64,000 nt of DNA from Pedobacter cryophilus (GTDB lineage: Bacteria; Bacteroidota; Bacteroidia; Sphingobacteriales; Sphingobacteriaceae), in assembly GCF_005116455.1 (NCBI RefSeq), contig NZ_SWBP01000001.1:1170067-1234066 (forward strand), written 5' to 3'. Position 1 is the stretch's first letter; each line of letters starts with the position of its first letter. Of the stretch, positions 35,073 through 42,617 are shown one piece after another. Both the position numbers and the translations under genes were made by a program. The notes under the pieces were generated by a model. That model saw only the letters and a list, made by a program, of their open reading frames with translations, searched no databases and was not told the DNA's origin.

Positions 35073-35771
35073 ATGAACTATTTAGTAGTTGGAGGAAGCT
35101 CGGGAATTGGGTTGGCGTTGGTAAAAAAACTTGTTGCCGAAGGGCATCAGGTTTACTCGGCATCAAGACATGAAGGTGATTTGCCTGCTGGCGTAACTTA
35201 TATACCAATAGATGTTTTGGGAGATGTAAGTGCTTTAAAAGAACAATTGCCTGATGTTTTAGATGGCTTAGCTTATTGCCCAGGCACTATAAATTTGAAA
35301 CCTTTTGGCCGGTTAACCGAAGAAGATTTTTTATTAGACTACAAGGTAAATGTTTTGGGTGCAGTAAAGGTAATTCAGTTGACTATTAGTAAAATGAAAG
35401 CAGCGGGTAATGCATCTGTGGTTTTATTTAGTACGGTTGCCGCAAAAACCGGAATGGGTTTTCATGCGAGTATTGCAGCTTCTAAAGGCGCTATTGAAGG
35501 TTTAACAGTATCATTAGCGGCAGAGTTTGCCTCAACCAAAGTGAGAGTAAATGCAATTGCGCCATCTTTAACTGAGACACCTTTAGCTCAAAATTTGATA
35601 TCTACGCCAGAGAGAAAAGAAGCTTCAAACAAAAGACATCCTTTAGGTAGAATTGGTACAGCAGAGGAATTGGCAGATGCTGCATTTTTCTTACTTTCGC
35701 CGCAAAGCTCATGGATAACAGGGCAAATTTTAAGCATTGACGGAGGTATGTCGTCAGTTAGAAACTTTTAG
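35073..35771 (+). CDS. Short-chain dehydrogenase-like protein lacking the catalytic Tyr
   Basis: 232 residues from the ATG at 35073, one base after the folE stop; a TTG three codons earlier is less likely. The NAD(P) loop is VGGSSGIGLALVKKL and the N-x-x-G region is YKVNVLGAVK. The usual YxxxK is replaced: the sequence around the Lys reads GFHASIAASKGAIEG, with Ile where Tyr should be, and Thr at the catalytic Ser position. By position it should be the sepiapterin-reductase or dihydropterin-reductase step, but the missing Tyr argues for an unusual mechanism or a binding role. Confidence 0.86.
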   Translation: MNYLVVGGSSGIGLALVKKLVAEGHQVYSASRHEGDLPAGVTYIPIDVLGDVSALKEQLPDVLDGLAYCPGTINLKPFGRLTEEDFLLDYKVNVLGAVKVIQLTISKMKAAGNASVVLFSTVAAKTGMGFHASIAASKGAIEGLTVSLAAEFASTKVRVNAIAPSLTETPLAQNLISTPERKEASNKRHPLGRIGTAEELADAAFFLLSPQSSWITGQILSIDGGMSSVRNF

Positions 35772-36425
35772 ATGAAAAAATTTAGCTCAGCCGATATTGC
35801 AGGAATGGAAAGTAGATTCCGAACAACTTTTATGAACAGTATTTCTGGTTTTAAAAGTTTGCAAATGGTTGGGACTAGGAGTGAAAAAGGAGAAAGTAAT
35901 TTAGCCGTTTTTAGTTCTATTTTTCATGTGGGTGCAAATCCGCCTTACTTAGGCTTGGTAGTAAGACCTGATGGAAATGAGCATGAAACCTTTCATAATA
36001 TTTTACAAACAAAAAATTATACCCTAAATAATGTGTTAGAGAGTAATTTTATAGCGGCTCATCAAACTAGCGCCAGGTATTTAGCTGGGCAATCAGAGTT
36101 TGAAGCCTGTGGATTTACTGAAGAATATATTGAAGGTTTTTCTGCTCCGTTTGTAAAAGAGGCTAATGTTAAAATAGGGTTAGAATTTAAAGAATTTTTA
36201 CCTTTTTTACTAAACCGCACCAAAATTGTGATTGGGGAAGTAAAGTATATTTTAATTGATGAAGACTTAGTAGAATCTGATGGTTTTGTAGATTTAAACA
36301 AAGCAAAATCAGTGACTGCTGCTGGTTTGGATGCTTATTATACCACTAATCCTTTAGGTCGATTAACTTATGCCAAAACCGGAAAACAACCTCAATTTTT
36401 GAACGTTAATAGTGATAAAGAATAG
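35772..36425 (+). CDS. Flavin reductase / flavoprotein oxygenase family protein
   Basis: 217 residues. The flavin-binding split-barrel features are SNLAVFSSIFHVGANPPYLGLVVRP and a buried NYTLNNVLESN strand; the family is DIM6/NTAB-like. Such proteins reduce free FMN/FAD or hold flavin. It begins directly after the SDR stop with no gap, so they are coupled. In a cluster with three flavin-dependent photolyase/cryptochrome proteins, supply or reduction of flavin or pterin is a reasonable inference. Confidence 0.87.
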   Translation: MKKFSSADIAGMESRFRTTFMNSISGFKSLQMVGTRSEKGESNLAVFSSIFHVGANPPYLGLVVRPDGNEHETFHNILQTKNYTLNNVLESNFIAAHQTSARYLAGQSEFEACGFTEEYIEGFSAPFVKEANVKIGLEFKEFLPFLLNRTKIVIGEVKYILIDEDLVESDGFVDLNKAKSVTAAGLDAYYTTNPLGRLTYAKTGKQPQFLNVNSDKE

Positions 36426-36429
36426 AAGC

Positions 36430-37077
36430 ATGGCAACTAAAGAAAAAATCCAAAACGCATACATAGATTATATCCTTACAGAAGGTAAACAACCCATATC
36501 TGTGTTTTCTTTCGCCAAGAAAAACAAAATGGCCGAGGAAGAATTTTATAAATATTATAGTTCTTTTGATGCTATTGAGGCTGATGTTTGGACAGATTTT
36601 TTTATAAAAACCATTGCCGAAGTTAAAGCTCAGGAAGTATGGCAACAATATTCGGCCAGAGAAAAAGCATTGTCTTTTTACTACAGTTTTTTTGAATTGT
36701 TAAAAAGCAAAAGAAGTTTTGTAAACCATAGTGTAAGTCAATTTAAAAAAGGATTACGTACCCCGGTTCAGTTAAAAGAAGGTAAAATAGCTTTTGAGGA
36801 ATTTGGTATAGCAATTATACAAGAAGGTTTAGAAACCGGAGAATTAGCCGATAGAAAATTTATTAGCGACAGATATAAAGATGGTTTGTGGGCGCAAGTT
36901 GCTTTTCTTCTTAATTTTTGGATAAAAGATTACTCTGCCGATTTCGAAAAAACAGACGAAGCCATAGAAAAAGGTGTTAACGTTACTTTCGATCTTTTCC
37001 AAAGAACACCCATAGATAATCTTCTTGATTATGGAAAGTTTTTGGCTCAAAATGCGGGTTTTAAAATGCCTTTTTAA
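36430..37077 (+). CDS. TetR-family transcriptional regulator
   Basis: 215 residues from the ATG at 36430, 4 bp after the flavin reductase gene. The N-terminal helix-turn-helix spans about residues 3-55 (KEKIQNAYIDYILTEGKQ, then VFSFAKKNKMAEEEFYKYY), and the remainder is a helical ligand-binding domain ending in FQRTPIDNLLDYGKFLAQ. Being the fifth gene of the pterin operon, it may autoregulate from the palindrome at 33929-33964. That makes it the main competitor to the CarH-like protein as the ligand of the shared operator. Confidence 0.85.
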   Translation: MATKEKIQNAYIDYILTEGKQPISVFSFAKKNKMAEEEFYKYYSSFDAIEADVWTDFFIKTIAEVKAQEVWQQYSAREKALSFYYSFFELLKSKRSFVNHSVSQFKKGLRTPVQLKEGKIAFEEFGIAIIQEGLETGELADRKFISDRYKDGLWAQVAFLLNFWIKDYSADFEKTDEAIEKGVNVTFDLFQRTPIDNLLDYGKFLAQNAGFKMPF

Positions 37078-37155
37078 TCAAGTATCAAGATGTAAGTATC
37101 AAGTATCTATACTTGGAACTTTCAACTTTTTACTTTCAACTTTTCACTTTTAAAC
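37078..37155. repeat. Short low-complexity direct repeats
   Basis: TCAAGTATC occurs twice (37079 and 37099), followed by repeated ACTTTCAACTTTT-like phrases up to the next start codon. Such strings are common intergenic filler in Bacteroidota and probably came from replication slippage. Confidence 0.5.
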
Positions 37156-38466
37156 ATGAAAGAGCAAAATAGTATTCCGGCCAGTAAAGTTGCCCGTTCT
37201 GCAAAATTTGTAGGAACAGGAATTAAAATTGGAGGAAACTACATTAAGCATTATTCTAAAAAATTATTTAATTCGGAACTCACCAGAGATGAGCTAAATG
37301 AAGATAATGCAGCTGATATTTATAACTCTTTAAGTCAGCTTAAAGGCAGTGCTTTAAAAGTTGCTCAAATGCTGAGCATGGATAAAAACATTCTTCCAAA
37401 AGCTTATACCGAGAAATTTTCTTTATCGCAATATAGTGCTCCGCCTTTAAGTGGGCCGCTAATTATGCAAACTTTTAAAAAGAATTTCGGCAAAACACCA
37501 GATAAAATTTTCGATAAATTTGATCTTAAATCAACCAATGCCGCTTCTATTGGGCAAGTACACAAAGCCGAATTAAATGGTACAAAACTGGCGGTAAAAA
37601 TCCAATATCCAGGGGTTGGAAACTCCATCTCATCTGATTTAAAACTCATTAAACCTTTTGCCTTTAGGTTATTGGGTATGAGCGAAAAAGAGCTGGATAT
37701 TTACATGAGAGAGGTAGAAGAACGCTTGGTAGAAGAAACAGATTATGAATTAGAGGTTAAAAACTCTTTAGAATTTTCTAAGGCTTGCGCCGATATTCCC
37801 AATCTTGTTTTTCCAACTTATTTTGAAGAACTATCTGGTCCAAAAATAATTACCATGAGCTGGCTAGAAGGGCAGCATTTAAAAGAGTTTTTATTAACCA
37901 ACCCATCTCAAGAATTAAGAAATAGCATTGGGCAAGCTCTGTGGGATTTTTACAATTTTCAGCAACATGAATTAAGAGCGGTACATGCCGACCCACACCC
38001 AGGAAACTTTTTAATTACGCCTGATGGAAAACTAGGAATTATTGATTTTGGCTGTATTAAAGAAATTCCTGATGATTTTTATTATCCATTTTTCTCTACC
38101 ACATCAACAGATTTGTTAGATAACAGAGAAGAAACCATTAAAGCTTTTAGGGCTTTAGAAATGATACTTCCTAAGGATGATGAAAAGCAAATTGAGTTTT
38201 ATTATCAAAATTATAAGCAAATGATTTCGCTATTTGCAGAACCTTATATGACTGGAGAATTTGATTTCAGTCAGACTGCATTTTTTGAGTCCTTATATAG
38301 TTTTGGAGAGAAAATTTCTAAAATGCCAGAGTTTAAGCAAGCCCGTGGGGTAAAGCATTTTATTTATATCAACCGCACCAATTTTGGTTTATACAACATT
38401 TTACATGAGTTGGGCGCAAAAGTAAAAACAGATACTTATAAACCTCATGTAAAGTTGGAGTTTTAA
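37156..38466 (+). CDS. ABC1/AarF/UbiB-family atypical kinase
   Basis: 436 residues. Family motifs are visible: LKGSALKVAQMLS (the KxGQ-like region, here KVAQ), NAASIGQVHKAELNGTKLAVKIQYPG, VEETDYELEVKN, and catalytic HADPHPGNFLI with the metal-binding GIIDFG. UbiB/COQ8-type proteins are ATPases supporting prenyl-lipid or quinone metabolism. The gene follows the TetR gene after a 78-bp repeat stretch and may or may not be cotranscribed. Kinases of this family are repeatedly seen in photolyase/folE/SDR clusters, supporting membership in the light module. Confidence 0.9.
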   Translation: MKEQNSIPASKVARSAKFVGTGIKIGGNYIKHYSKKLFNSELTRDELNEDNAADIYNSLSQLKGSALKVAQMLSMDKNILPKAYTEKFSLSQYSAPPLSGPLIMQTFKKNFGKTPDKIFDKFDLKSTNAASIGQVHKAELNGTKLAVKIQYPGVGNSISSDLKLIKPFAFRLLGMSEKELDIYMREVEERLVEETDYELEVKNSLEFSKACADIPNLVFPTYFEELSGPKIITMSWLEGQHLKEFLLTNPSQELRNSIGQALWDFYNFQQHELRAVHADPHPGNFLITPDGKLGIIDFGCIKEIPDDFYYPFFSTTSTDLLDNREETIKAFRALEMILPKDDEKQIEFYYQNYKQMISLFAEPYMTGEFDFSQTAFFESLYSFGEKISKMPEFKQARGVKHFIYINRTNFGLYNILHELGAKVKTDTYKPHVKLEF

Positions 38467-38815
38467 GAATCAAACCTAAATATTAATTAAATTTTATTGC
38501 TAATTGAAATTTAATTAATATTTAAAATATTTATTTCATTCGGTTAAAATCCAATCAAATATTAGGCTTTTTGGTCTAATATTCTTGGTTAATAATATCT
38601 ATCTACAGACTAATAATTACCATTTTCATAATTGACAATTTATTAATTGATTTTAAACATTTGATAATGAGTGTCTATTTGTTTTTATAGGCAAAAAAAA
38701 TCATTTCGTTTTGATAAAATAATAATCTGCTATTGAAAATAATAATTTTTAGATAAGCAAACGATGTCTGCATTATAGTTTTCGTAAAAGTAAATAATCA
38801 TCAAACTTTTAAAAC
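38467..38815. other. AT-rich gene-free region upstream of the rhodopsin gene
   Basis: Extremely AT-rich with many TTAAT/ATTAA strings and no ORF of interest. I see no RNA gene or riboswitch-like fold. It probably insulates or curves the DNA upstream of the rhodopsin promoter; there is no clear terminator for the AarF gene. Confidence 0.5.
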
Positions 38816-38864
38816 TTTGTCTACAACCTTTTGTTTAACTTATATTACGAAATCTTAAACAAAA
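38816..38864 (+). promoter_or_regulatory. Shared promoter/operator module, copy B (rhodopsin)
   Basis: TTTGT at 38816-38820 and perfect 9-bp arms TTTTGTTTA (38829-38837) / TAAACAAAA (38856-38864), spacer 18 bp, are in the same register as the copy at 33916-33964. TAACTTAT at 38836 and TATATTAC at 38841 are the best -7 candidates and lie inside the palindrome. The rhodopsin ATG is only 9 bp past the right arm, so a bound protein would block both initiation and the transcript start. Confidence 0.75.
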
Positions 38865-38873
38865 ACAAATTTT

Positions 38874-39644
38874 ATGAACTTACCTACATTAAATTTTTTG
38901 ACAATCCCAGCAGGGGATTCAGCAGGGTTAGACCGCATTATTAATGGTGACCCAATAGCAATAACCTTTTTTATAGGTTACATGGCTATGTTAGCATCTT
39001 CAGTATTTTTCTTTTTCGAAAGAGGTTCAGTAGATCCTAAATGGAAAATTTCTCTTTTGGTCTCGGGATTAATTACAGGTATTGCAGCTGTACATTATTA
39101 TTACATGAGAGATTTTTACTTAGCAACAGGTGATAGCCCAACTGCCTTCCGTTATGTAGATTGGACATTAACCGTTCCGTTGATGTGTGTGGAATTTTAC
39201 TTATTAACTAAGCCATTTGGCGCAAAAGGTGCAACCTTATTTAAATTAATCTTAGGTTCTGCAGCGATGTTAATCTTTGGTTTTATTGGTGAAACATCAG
39301 GTATTGATAACAACATAATGTGGGGAATACTTTCTACTTTAGGTTATTTGTACATTGTGTATGAAGTATTTGCTGGTGATGTAGCTAAATTAACTAAGCA
39401 GTCTAACAGTCCTGCTTTAGCAAGAGCAATGTTCTTGTTAAAAATCTTCATTACTTTAGGTTGGTCAATTTACCCAATTGGTTACATGGTATTACCAGGT
39501 AATTTATTAGCAGGAGCGTTTGAGGTAAGTTCAATTGACTTATTCTACAACTTAGCTGATGCAATTAACAAAATTGGTTTTGGTTTAGTAATTTATTCAG
39601 TAGCTATTTCTGAAACTGCTAAAGCAAGAGCGTTAAAAGCATAA
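38874..39644 (+). CDS. Proteorhodopsin/xanthorhodopsin-type light-driven proton pump
   Basis: 256 residues, seven helices. Helix C reads RYVDWTLTVPLMCVEF: Asp96, Thr100 and Glu107 form the DTE proton-pump motif, and Met104 at the spectral-tuning site predicts green absorption. His74 is the conserved Asp partner, Glu140 is conserved, and Lys233 in helix G binds retinal. Gly151 aligns with Phe152 of green proteorhodopsin and the antenna-window Gly of xanthorhodopsin, so a carotenoid antenna could bind. Lycopene cyclase and Blh follow, completing retinal supply. Confidence 0.97.
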   Translation: MNLPTLNFLTIPAGDSAGLDRIINGDPIAITFFIGYMAMLASSVFFFFERGSVDPKWKISLLVSGLITGIAAVHYYYMRDFYLATGDSPTAFRYVDWTLTVPLMCVEFYLLTKPFGAKGATLFKLILGSAAMLIFGFIGETSGIDNNIMWGILSTLGYLYIVYEVFAGDVAKLTKQSNSPALARAMFLLKIFITLGWSIYPIGYMVLPGNLLAGAFEVSSIDLFYNLADAINKIGFGLVIYSVAISETAKARALKA

Positions 39645-39681
39645 TATTTCGATATTAATCGAGATAAGAAAATTTAAAAAT

Positions 39682-39722
39682 CAAAGTCAAAGTATAGTTT
39701 ATATAATTATACCTTGACTTTG
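39682..39722 (+). terminator. Hairpin between rhodopsin and lycopene cyclase genes
   Basis: CAAAGTCAAAGTATA (39682-39696) pairs with TATACCTTGACTTTG (39708-39722), 14 of 15 positions, around an 11-nt loop, followed by TTATTTTA. It can act as a leaky terminator or mRNA 3'-end stabiliser, allowing far more rhodopsin than enzyme mRNA. Confidence 0.68.
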
Positions 39723-39755
39723 TTATTTTAAGCCTCCAAATTTTGAGTTTTTTTG

Positions 39756-40952
39756 ATGCAAAATAACTTCTTAAATTTTTATAATCACACCATTATTGGC
39801 GCAGGTGCATCTGGTTTGTGGATGGCATATTCCCTTTTTAAGCATGGTTTATTAAAAAATAAGTCACTAATTATTGTGGAAGAAGACACGCAAAAAACCA
39901 ACGACAGAACTTGGTGTTACTGGGCTAAGGAAGATTTATTTCCCAGTCAATTGGCTAATAAAACTTGGTCTTATTCTCATAATTCATATAGCTTTTCCCA
40001 AAAAGGAAGTATTTTTCCATACACTTATTATCATATCAGAAGTCAGGATTTTTATCAAAAGATGAAAGCCGAATTGGAAAAATGTGTAAACATTACCTGG
40101 CTTTATTCCTCCTTACAATCTTATCAAACCAATGATGGTGTTACGGTTAAAACCATTAATGCGTCATGGCAAACTGATCAATTATTTCTATCGGCTTTGC
40201 CTAATAAAGAAGATGTTTTTTCATCCAATGCATTAAAAGCTTATCTAAATAATTACAATAATCAGCCTATTTTATTATGGCAATCTTTTGTGGGTTGGAG
40301 AATTAAAACAGAACAACCTGTTTTTGATCAAGCTAAAATGACGATGATGAATTTTAATATTCCTCAAAATGGACATACCCAATTTATGTACGAATTGCCT
40401 TTTTCTGAAACGGAGGCTTTAGTAGAGATGACCAGATTTGGCGAAACAAAGTTAGCTGTAGCTGAAGCCGAGTCTATTTTAAAAAAGTATGTTGACACTA
40501 AAGATACTACTTACCAAATTGAAGAAGTTGAAATAGGCGCCATCCCCATGACTACCCATTTTGATAGCAAAAGAAAAGTATTACCACAAAACGAGTCGGT
40601 TATTTATTTAGGGACAATTGCTGGTGCTATAAAGCCAACTTCTGGTTATGGTTTTAAAAGAATGGCCAAATACGCAGATGATTTAGCTTTTGCGCTGAGT
40701 AAAAATTTACCACTACCCACACATTTTAGGCCTTGGAGATTTAGATTGTATGATACTTTGCTGTTGCAGATTTTAGCATCGGAAGGAGAAAGAGGAAAAG
40801 AAGTATTCGAGACTCTTTTTAAAACACAGTCTACGCCAAAAATTTTAAAATTTTTAGATGAGGAAACTAATATTTGGGAAGAAATAGGCATTTTTTCTAA
40901 ATTACCTATCTTCCTTTTTTTAAAGTCGTTGGTTAAATATATTTTCAAATAA
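39756..40952 (+). CDS. crtY: Lycopene beta-cyclase, CrtY type
   Basis: 398 residues from the ATG at 39756; an adjacent TTG is one codon earlier. Dinucleotide-binding site HTIIGAGASGLWMAY, then the cyclase signature NDRTWCYW, the IPMTT motif and GAIKPTSGYGF near residue 290. The enzyme cyclises lycopene to beta-carotene at the membrane using FAD/NAD(P)H. It is 3 bp upstream of blh, which cleaves its product. crtE, crtB and crtI are not in the window, so upstream carotenoid steps must be encoded elsewhere. Confidence 0.93.
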   Translation: MQNNFLNFYNHTIIGAGASGLWMAYSLFKHGLLKNKSLIIVEEDTQKTNDRTWCYWAKEDLFPSQLANKTWSYSHNSYSFSQKGSIFPYTYYHIRSQDFYQKMKAELEKCVNITWLYSSLQSYQTNDGVTVKTINASWQTDQLFLSALPNKEDVFSSNALKAYLNNYNNQPILLWQSFVGWRIKTEQPVFDQAKMTMMNFNIPQNGHTQFMYELPFSETEALVEMTRFGETKLAVAEAESILKKYVDTKDTTYQIEEVEIGAIPMTTHFDSKRKVLPQNESVIYLGTIAGAIKPTSGYGFKRMAKYADDLAFALSKNLPLPTHFRPWRFRLYDTLLLQILASEGERGKEVFETLFKTQSTPKILKFLDEETNIWEEIGIFSKLPIFLFLKSLVKYIFK

Positions 40953-40955
40953 GCT

Positions 40956-41852
40956 ATGTCCTACATCAACTCTAAATTATTTACCGTTCAAATGATTTTG
41001 CAGTTGGTATTACTTATCCTTTTGTATTTTATTGACTTTGGGGCCAATTTACAAGCCATTTCTGCAGGTATTCTATTGTGTTTAGTGGGTATTCCGCATG
41101 GCGCTAATGATCATTTGTACCGAGAAGATCAGACTTGGTTAGGGATGTTTAAGTTTTTGGGTGTTTATTTAGGAATAATAGGTTTATACGTTGTGCTTTG
41201 GCATTTTTTGCCTCTAGCAGCGCTCATATTATTTTTTGTTGTTTCATTCCATCATTTTGGACAGTCAAATTTTGAGAACGAGAAAGTTTGGTATTTACCT
41301 TCTATTTTATGGGGAATTTTATTGTTGACTTTCCCTGTTGTTTTACATTTTGATGAAGCCTTACTCATTTTTAAATCAATGATTGGAAAGGGTAATTTTA
41401 ACGAATTAATTTTTGAATTTAAATTAGAGAAACTAAGTGTTTGGCAAATTTTGAGTTTGATGGGTTTTGCCATAACGTATTTAGGAAGCATTTTTATTTA
41501 CCAAAAGCAATATTTTTTAAAATACTTTTTACAGCTTATTTTAGTAAGTTTTTGGTATTTTTTTACCCCTTTACTATTTGGCTTTATTGTGGTTTTTTGC
41601 CTTTGGCATGCTTTACAATCAACCCAACACCAAGTAAATTTTTATACCACCTTTTACAAAAAGAAAACGATTGATTTCTTTTTAGCCATGCTTCCCTTTA
41701 GCTTAATATCTTTATTAGGTTTTGCCTTTTATGTATATTTTTTCAGTTTTAATATTGGGCATTCTTTCATTTTGCTCTCCTTAATTACGCTGCCGCATGT
41801 ATTGGTGATGCACAAGCTTTATGGGAAAGGCAAGCAAATGGAAATCAAATAA
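40956..41852 (+). CDS. blh: Brp/Blh-family beta-carotene 15,15'-dioxygenase
   Basis: 298 residues, seven or eight membrane helices. Iron-binding histidines occur in GIPHGANDHLY (about residue 46), FHHFGQSN, FCLWHALQSTQHQ and the late TLPHVLVMHKL segment. Blh splits beta-carotene into two retinal molecules. The gene follows crtY by 3 bp, and its product supplies the chromophore of the rhodopsin upstream. No further gene follows on this strand. Confidence 0.95.
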   Translation: MSYINSKLFTVQMILQLVLLILLYFIDFGANLQAISAGILLCLVGIPHGANDHLYREDQTWLGMFKFLGVYLGIIGLYVVLWHFLPLAALILFFVVSFHHFGQSNFENEKVWYLPSILWGILLLTFPVVLHFDEALLIFKSMIGKGNFNELIFEFKLEKLSVWQILSLMGFAITYLGSIFIYQKQYFLKYFLQLILVSFWYFFTPLLFGFIVVFCLWHALQSTQHQVNFYTTFYKKKTIDFFLAMLPFSLISLLGFAFYVYFFSFNIGHSFILLSLITLPHVLVMHKLYGKGKQMEIK

Positions 41853-41944
41853 TCTTATCAAAAATTAGTTTACCGGAATTCAAGTATGTTTAACTGAAAT
41901 TTATCTCTGTTGAATTTCTCTCTTTATTAAGATGATTTTTCTCA

Positions 41945-42604
41945 TTATTTACTCAATTGATAACCTAAGCCTAATTGCACATATTCATAATGTTTATCTG
42001 TCATGTAAAAAACACTAGCATTTAGTTTTTTAAATTCCCAACCTGTTCCTATTCTAAAACCTGTGAGATTTATTTCTCTGGTATTTGCTCTAGCTCTTCT
42101 TTGTTCAAACTCGCTACTGTTATTATTAACAATAGGGAAAACTGTTTTTTCAGAGATAATAAAAGCATTATTAATACTTGGTGAGATATAAAAGCCACTA
42201 TTTTTGAAGGGCATTATTTTTAAACCTAAGGGAATGTCTATATATGATTTTAATATTCTGTATTTAGGAAATTCAGGTGTGCTTTGTTCTAAAATATCTA
42301 CTTGCTCATACCCTTTTCTGTTGTATATAATTTCTCCACTTAGTTTAATTCTATTGCTTTTAATAAGTGCATAATCAAAGTTTAAACCTATAAATAAAGC
42401 TTCGGTGGCTTCTGTTCCTCCGTACATAGCAGTTACTATGTTATCATACTTATAAAAAGGAAATGGATCACGAAATTCGTAAAGTTTGGCATCGCTAAAT
42501 TGTATGCCTGTTTTTAAACCATAGGTAAATTTGCTTTGGGCTGCAAGATGATTTGAAATAATTATAGCAGCAAATAAGCAGCAAAATGTTTTTGCATTTA
42601 TCAT
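41945..42604 (-). CDS. Outer-membrane beta-barrel protein (PF13568-like)
   Basis: 219 residues using the ATG at 42604, which gives MINAKTFCC and a signal peptide ending HLAAQS; a start 14 codons earlier would overlap the upstream gene. The mature part begins FTYGLKTGIQFSDAKLY and shows eight or so amphipathic strands with the C-terminal YVQLGLGYQLSK end. This fits small Bacteroidota outer-membrane barrels. It follows a paralogue-like gene by 13 bp. No ligand can be predicted. Confidence 0.75.
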   Translation of the reverse strand: MINAKTFCCLFAAIIISNHLAAQSKFTYGLKTGIQFSDAKLYEFRDPFPFYKYDNIVTAMYGGTEATEALFIGLNFDYALIKSNRIKLSGEIIYNRKGYEQVDILEQSTPEFPKYRILKSYIDIPLGLKIMPFKNSGFYISPSINNAFIISEKTVFPIVNNNSSEFEQRRARANTREINLTGFRIGTGWEFKKLNASVFYMTDKHYEYVQLGLGYQLSK

Positions 42605-42617
42605 TATAATTTTATGT

